A stretch of DNA of 64,000 bases from Sphingobacteriales bacterium (GTDB lineage: Bacteria; Bacteroidota; Bacteroidia; Chitinophagales; Chitinophagaceae): contig JACPUV010000041.1 in assembly GCA_016192105.1 (NCBI GenBank), positions 1 through 64,000 on the forward strand, read 5' to 3'. Both the position numbers and the translations under genes were made by a program. The notes under the pieces were generated by a model, which was not told where the DNA came from, made no database searches, and worked only from the letters and a program-made list of their open reading frames with translations. Below, in pieces: positions 60,060-64,000 of the stretch (positions within the stretch are counted from its first letter, which is position 1; every line of letters begins with the position of its first letter).

Positions 60060-60087
60060 AAAGCCCTTTATCCCAGGGGCTTTTCCT
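60060..60087 (+). terminator. Terminator of the sdhCAB operon
   Basis: AAAGCCC (60060-60066) pairs with GGGCTTT (60077-60083) around a 10-base loop, followed by TCCTGTTT. Confidence 0.6.
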
Positions 60088-60129
60088 GTTTCAGGGGGTA
60101 TTCGTACATTCAGTATCTTAAACCGCTGT

Positions 60130-62289
60130 ATGAAATATACCTATTTAATGGCAGCCATCAGCTTTTCTGTACTGGCTGTTTCCTGTAAAAATAACCAAGT
60201 GAAAAAAGAACCCGTTCAATGGCCCGCAGGGTTGAATGCCCCGGTGGCGGATAAGAAAGATACGGTACTGACTGCCCATGGAGACAACCGTACGGATGAA
60301 TATTACTGGATGAATGATTATTTCAAAAAGGGGCCTGACAGCACCCGGGTGGTGGATTACCTGAAAGCGGAAAATGCTTACCTGGACAGCATGATGTCGG
60401 GAACCAAACCATTTCAGCAGGCCCTTTTTGCCGAAATGAAGGGACGGATCAGGGAGAAAGATGAATCGGTGCCGGTATTGAATAACGGGTATTATTATTA
60501 TACCCGTACCGAGGAAGGGCAGCAGTATTACAAGTATTGCCGGAAGAAGGGAAACCTGGAAGCCCCGGAGGAGGTATTGCTGGATGTTGACCAGATGGCA
60601 GCGGGTTCCGGGTATTTCTCAGTTGCGGGGTTTAATGTCAGCCCGGATAATAAACTGATCGCTTACGGGATTGATAAACTATCGCGGCGGCAATACACAA
60701 TCTATGTTAAGAACCTGGAAACCGGGGAAGTGCTGAGCGATGAAATTCCGGGTACTGCCGGTAACCCGGTCTGGGCTGCCGACAATAAAACCCTGTTTTA
60801 TACCTCCAACAACCCGGTCACCCTGCTTTCGGAGAAGATCCGTAAACATAAACTGGGAACGGAGGCCTCGGCTGATGCTGCAGTATATGAAGAAAAGGAC
60901 CCTTCGAATTATATTGGGGTCTATGCTACCAAATCAAAGGCCTATATCGTAATCTATTCCAGCGCCACCTTATCCAGCGAATACCGGATACTGGAAGCGG
61001 ACAAACCCGATAACAGCTTCCGTATCTTTCAGCCCCGGATAAAAGACGTGTTGTATAGTTTTGAGCACTGGAAAAATAAATTCCTGATCCGCACCAACCT
61101 GGATGCGAAGAATTTCAGGCTGATGGAAACCCCGGTGGATAATACCGGTAAGGAATACTGGAAGGAAGTGATTGCCCATCGTCCCGATGTCCTCCTCGAA
61201 GATATTGAAGTGTTCAGGGATCATTGGGTGATCACTGAGAGGAAGGAAGGATTGCTGCAGATGCGTATCCGCGATGCAGTTTCCGGTAAGGAGCATTACC
61301 TCGATTTCGGGGAGCCGGCTTACGCGGCCTATGTTGGCGCCAACCCGGAGTTTAACAGCAGCACGTTCCGCTATAACTATACGTCACTCACTACCCCCAA
61401 TTCCGTATATGATTACGACCTGCTTACAAAGAACAGGAAACTGATGAAGGAACAGCCGGTGCTCGGTGGGTTTAATAAAGACGAATACATTACAGAAAGG
61501 GTATTCGCCACCGCAAGGGACGGAGCCCGGGTACCGGTTTCCATTGTGTATAAGAAGGGTACTAAAAAAGACGGATCGGCCCCGTTGTTACTCTACGGGT
61601 ACGGCTCTTACGGAGCCAGTATGGATGCCAGTTTCAACAGCAACCGGCTGAGTTTGCTGAACCGGGGTTTTATCTATGCCATTGCCCATATCCGCGGCGG
61701 GCAGGAAATGGGCCGGCAATGGTATGAGGATGGCAAATTACTTAAGAAGAAAAATACGTTTACGGATTTCATAGACTGCGGTGAATTCCTGGTGAAGGAA
61801 AAATACACGTCGAAGGGTCACCTGTACGCCATGGGAGGCAGTGCCGGCGGATTGCTGATGGGTGCCATTGTGAATATGGCCCCGGATCTCTGGAACGGTG
61901 TGGTTGCGCAGGTTCCGTTTGTGGATGTGCTCACCACCATGTCGGATCCGTCGATTCCGTTAACCACCAATGAATATGACGAATGGGGCAACCCGGCAAA
62001 TAAGGAAGCCTATTTTTATATGAAATCCTATTCTCCCTATGATAATGTGGAGAAAAAGAATTACCCGAACCTGCTGATCACAACCGGCCTGCACGACAGC
62101 CAGGTACAGTATTTTGAACCGTCCAAATGGGTGGCCCGGTTAAGGGCGATGAAGACGGATAAAAAACTGCTGTTGTTCAAGACGAATATGGAAGCAGGAC
62201 ATGGCGGGGCCTCCGGCCGCTTTGATTATTTAAAGGATGTGGCGCTGCAATACGCGTTTCTTACCGCCCTGGAAGGGATTACTGAATAA
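60130..62289 (+). CDS. Prolyl-oligopeptidase-family (S9A) lipoprotein, oligopeptidase B-like
   Basis: 719 residues. The N-terminus is a lipoprotein signal (KYTYLMAAISFSVLAVSC, Cys about 19), so the enzyme is anchored on the periplasmic side. A propeller domain (about 75-430) starts DNRTDEYYWMNDYF. The hydrolase domain follows, with catalytic Ser in YAMGGSAGGLLMGA, Asp in TTGLHDSQVQYFEP and His in EAGHGGASGRFDY. The motifs fit oligopeptidase B (cleavage after basic residues). It has its own transcription unit. Cytoplasmic members exist, but the signal here indicates export. Confidence 0.9.
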   Translation: MKYTYLMAAISFSVLAVSCKNNQVKKEPVQWPAGLNAPVADKKDTVLTAHGDNRTDEYYWMNDYFKKGPDSTRVVDYLKAENAYLDSMMSGTKPFQQALFAEMKGRIREKDESVPVLNNGYYYYTRTEEGQQYYKYCRKKGNLEAPEEVLLDVDQMAAGSGYFSVAGFNVSPDNKLIAYGIDKLSRRQYTIYVKNLETGEVLSDEIPGTAGNPVWAADNKTLFYTSNNPVTLLSEKIRKHKLGTEASADAAVYEEKDPSNYIGVYATKSKAYIVIYSSATLSSEYRILEADKPDNSFRIFQPRIKDVLYSFEHWKNKFLIRTNLDAKNFRLMETPVDNTGKEYWKEVIAHRPDVLLEDIEVFRDHWVITERKEGLLQMRIRDAVSGKEHYLDFGEPAYAAYVGANPEFNSSTFRYNYTSLTTPNSVYDYDLLTKNRKLMKEQPVLGGFNKDEYITERVFATARDGARVPVSIVYKKGTKKDGSAPLLLYGYGSYGASMDASFNSNRLSLLNRGFIYAIAHIRGGQEMGRQWYEDGKLLKKKNTFTDFIDCGEFLVKEKYTSKGHLYAMGGSAGGLLMGAIVNMAPDLWNGVVAQVPFVDVLTTMSDPSIPLTTNEYDEWGNPANKEAYFYMKSYSPYDNVEKKNYPNLLITTGLHDSQVQYFEPSKWVARLRAMKTDKKLLLFKTNMEAGHGGASGRFDYLKDVALQYAFLTALEGITE

Positions 62290-62299
62290 AGAAAGCTGC

Positions 62300-62860
62300 T
62301 CAGAACCTCAGACCGGCTTTCAATGAAGCGATCCATAATGCATCACTCCCTTTTTCTTTTATCAGGGACAGGGCGGGGGAGATATTGATTATAGGACTGA
62401 GCGGGTAGCTGCCCTGGATGCCTGCACCGGCTATGAACCGGAAACGGCCTTCGTAATAACCGAGCCCGGGCCCCATGGCCAGGAAGAGGATTCCACGGTT
62501 CAACGGGGTCCAGGTCAATCCGCCCTGCAACTCCAGTACCGTATAGCCGGGGTACCTGAAATCACGGCTTCCCGCCTTTTCTTTTTTACCCCAAAAATGA
62601 GACAGGCTGCCGCCGGATGCAAAGCCGGTTTTCCGGCCCCGGGCGCCTTGTTCGGCTACCGGGCGGGACGGCATTCGCATATAGCTGATCGTTATACCCG
62701 GGTAATGAGTGGAGGAAAACTGACCCAGCGGAACAGAAGGTCCCGCGAAGATCCTGTTATTTTTCACCGGTATTTTTAATTTTTGAACAAGCGGTTGCTG
62801 TGCACAAAGGGATAAAAGCAGGAAGCAGTGAAGGAAAACAAGGAGGAGTTTTTTTCTCAT
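62300..62860 (-). CDS. Small outer-membrane beta-barrel-type protein
   Basis: 186 residues with signal peptide (KKLLLVFLHCFLLLSLCA, then QQP). The mature part has alternating hydrophobic and aromatic strands (GITISYMRMPSRP; LELQGGLTWTPLNRGILFLA; YPLSPIINISPALSL) and ends in the outer-membrane-type aromatic AGLRF, consistent with an eight-strand barrel. I do not recognise the family. It starts 18 bases after the stop of the gliding/PKD-type gene on the same strand, so it may form an operon with it, as PorP/SprF-type proteins do with T9SS adhesins, though it is much shorter than those. Confidence 0.72.
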   Translation of the reverse strand: MRKKLLLVFLHCFLLLSLCAQQPLVQKLKIPVKNNRIFAGPSVPLGQFSSTHYPGITISYMRMPSRPVAEQGARGRKTGFASGGSLSHFWGKKEKAGSRDFRYPGYTVLELQGGLTWTPLNRGILFLAMGPGLGYYEGRFRFIAGAGIQGSYPLSPIINISPALSLIKEKGSDALWIASLKAGLRF

Positions 62861-62878
62861 TCAGGGGGATTTTAACGC

Positions 62879-64000
62879 TTAGCGGATCAGGGTGAGGATG
62901 CCTTTCCGGCTGATGAGATTGCCGTTAAAATCAATGGCCTTCAGTACCCAGACATAAACTCCGGCGTTTTGAATGGCGCCCCCGACCCGGCCGTCCCAGC
63001 CTTCGCCGGTCCGGGAACTGGTAAACACCCTTTCCCCGTTCCGGTTAAAAATGCTGAACTCTTTCAAAGTGATTCTTCCGTTGATCAGGGGGCTGACCCG
63101 GTCATTCTTCCCGTCACTGTTGGGCGTAAAACCGGTGGGCATATAGATATAATCATTCTGAATTACCGTGATCCTGACTGTATCTGTTGCGGTACAAGTA
63201 CCCCGGGTAGCGATCAGTGTATAGGTAATATCCTCGTAAGGAGTGGCCACTGGGTTGCGGATGGTACTGTCACTGAGCCATTTTCCGGGTGACCAGTCAT
63301 AGTTATCTGCTGCAACATCTGTGTTGAGCCCGGCTGTTTCTCCAAAATGAATGGTCTGATCAGTAGTAACATCAATGCTGAATTGGGAAAAACTGACCAT
63401 GTAACTGACTGAATCGTCATTACAGGGATTGCCGGTAATGATTTTAAGTTTCACCGGGTAGTTTCCATCCAGTGCGTAAGTATGAACAGGATTCACCTGG
63501 CCGGAGACACTGTTATCCCCGAAATCCCAGAGAAAACGGATACCGGGCTGGGCAGTATCCGTACTCGTATTGGTAAAGCGGATATAATTGGAATCGCAGA
63601 TAAAAACAGGAGTGAAGCCGGCTTTCGGCTTAATCATACCGGAAGGGCGGATGATCCGGGAACGCACCAGCTTTCCACAGGAAGCGGTCGAGGTTATGGT
63701 CAGTTTAACCGTATAAAGTAAAGACGGATCGGGAAAATCATGCAGGGGATTCTGCAAACCGGAACTGGTATTATCGCCAAAATCCCAGTGCCAGGTCAGG
63801 GTTCCGGGCAGGGTGGGACTGGAGCTGAACTGTACCTTTCCCGTGCAGCTGTCAAGTATCGTGAAAGTAAAACCATTGCCCTGGTTATTCGCTGCTACAA
63901 TATCATTGATATGAGAAGGGAGTCCTACGTATGCTGTACCCGGGTTGAGGTTGATTACATTCCGTTGAAAATTGCAACCGGTACCCCGCACATTTGGAAA
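62879..64000 (-). CDS. PKD-domain protein with gliding-motility-associated C-terminus, 5'-truncated
   Basis: At least 373 codons; the frame continues past the right edge, and the GTG at 63991 is only the first start-like codon. Visible are two PKD-type domains (TLTWHWDFGDNTSSGLQNPL; IRFLWDFGDNSVSGQVNPVH), an Ig-like stretch (ITYTLIATRGTCTATDTV), and the type B T9SS sorting domain: MPTGFTPNSDGKNDRVSPL, LKEFSIFNRNGERVFTS, WDGRVGGAIQNAGVYVW. It is exported by the type IX system as a surface adhesin-like protein. The small barrel gene follows it. Confidence 0.88.
   Translation of the reverse strand, partial: FPNVRGTGCNFQRNVINLNPGTAYVGLPSHINDIVAANNQGNGFTFTILDSCTGKVQFSSSPTLPGTLTWHWDFGDNTSSGLQNPLHDFPDPSLLYTVKLTITSTASCGKLVRSRIIRPSGMIKPKAGFTPVFICDSNYIRFTNTSTDTAQPGIRFLWDFGDNSVSGQVNPVHTYALDGNYPVKLKIITGNPCNDDSVSYMVSFSQFSIDVTTDQTIHFGETAGLNTDVAADNYDWSPGKWLSDSTIRNPVATPYEDITYTLIATRGTCTATDTVRITVIQNDYIYMPTGFTPNSDGKNDRVSPLINGRITLKEFSIFNRNGERVFTSSRTGEGWDGRVGGAIQNAGVYVWVLKAIDFNGNLISRKGILTLIR

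Overview
The window reads as chromosomal DNA of a member of the Bacteroidota, most likely family Chitinophagaceae. The evidence is proteins with type IX secretion (T9SS) sorting tails, a gliding-motility-associated C-terminal domain, TonB receptors with an N-terminal carboxypeptidase-regulatory domain, BlaR1-type receptors carrying TonB C-terminal domains, a three-gene SdhCAB operon, promoters of the TTTG-N19/21-TAnnTTTG type, and starts mostly without a Shine-Dalgarno sequence. No plasmid or phage backbone is visible. Genes are dense and mostly housekeeping, broken by one accessory stretch at about 33.3-39.4 kb.

Layout. 1-9.1 kb: a truncated DUF5686 outer-membrane protein, the tRNA hydroxylase TrhO, a secreted lactonase, a small lipoprotein, PurC and a large TonB-dependent receptor. 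9.1-12.8 kb: a MITE-like repeat, then a minus-strand cluster in which two paralogous membrane-anchored coiled-coil proteins flank a Ppx/GppA-like (ASKHA-fold) protein that carries an export signal. This is the best candidate here for an undescribed system. 12.9-20.4 kb: HolA, a lipoprotein, RibF, PurM, a BlaR1/BlaI pair with a tandem operator, and an FtsE-type ATPase. 20.3-31.9 kb: two glycosyltransferases, an outer-membrane receptor, a DUF445 protein, tRNA-His, a Prc-type protease, the second MITE copy, DinB, a T9SS cargo protein and an XRE/DUF2975 pair.

32.2-39.4 kb: class I aldolase behind a palindromic operator, then transposon debris (about 31-bp repeats resembling an IS21-type end, and two tandem C-terminal fragments of a REP-associated transposase). 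A four-gene cassette of secreted proteins follows, bracketed by about 80-bp direct repeats; the right copy contains a perfect 38-bp palindrome. 39.4-46.6 kb: class II aldolase, an unrecognised protein with kinase-like motifs, a BtuF-like protein without signal peptide, a repeat-rich gene-free stretch, a CBS-domain cysteine/cystathionine synthase, and an ECF sigma/anti-sigma pair. 46.7-50.1 kb: a CtpA-like protease and a sugar kinase plus MurQ pair for cell-wall recycling. 50.1-55.5 kb: thrABC, preceded by a previously uncalled Thr/Ile-rich leader peptide and hairpin that indicate attenuation. 55.5-60.0 kb: an unknown protein and sdhCAB, with a decayed four-helix-bundle gene between sdhA and sdhB. 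60.1-64 kb: a prolyl-oligopeptidase-like lipoprotein, a small outer-membrane-type protein and a truncated PKD/gliding-type protein.

A theme across the window is tandem heptanucleotide repeats with an AGT core. Five arrays are present, and three of them begin on or beside the stop codon of an operon gene (thrA, thrB, sdhC). All statements come from reading the sequence; no database search or structure prediction was run.
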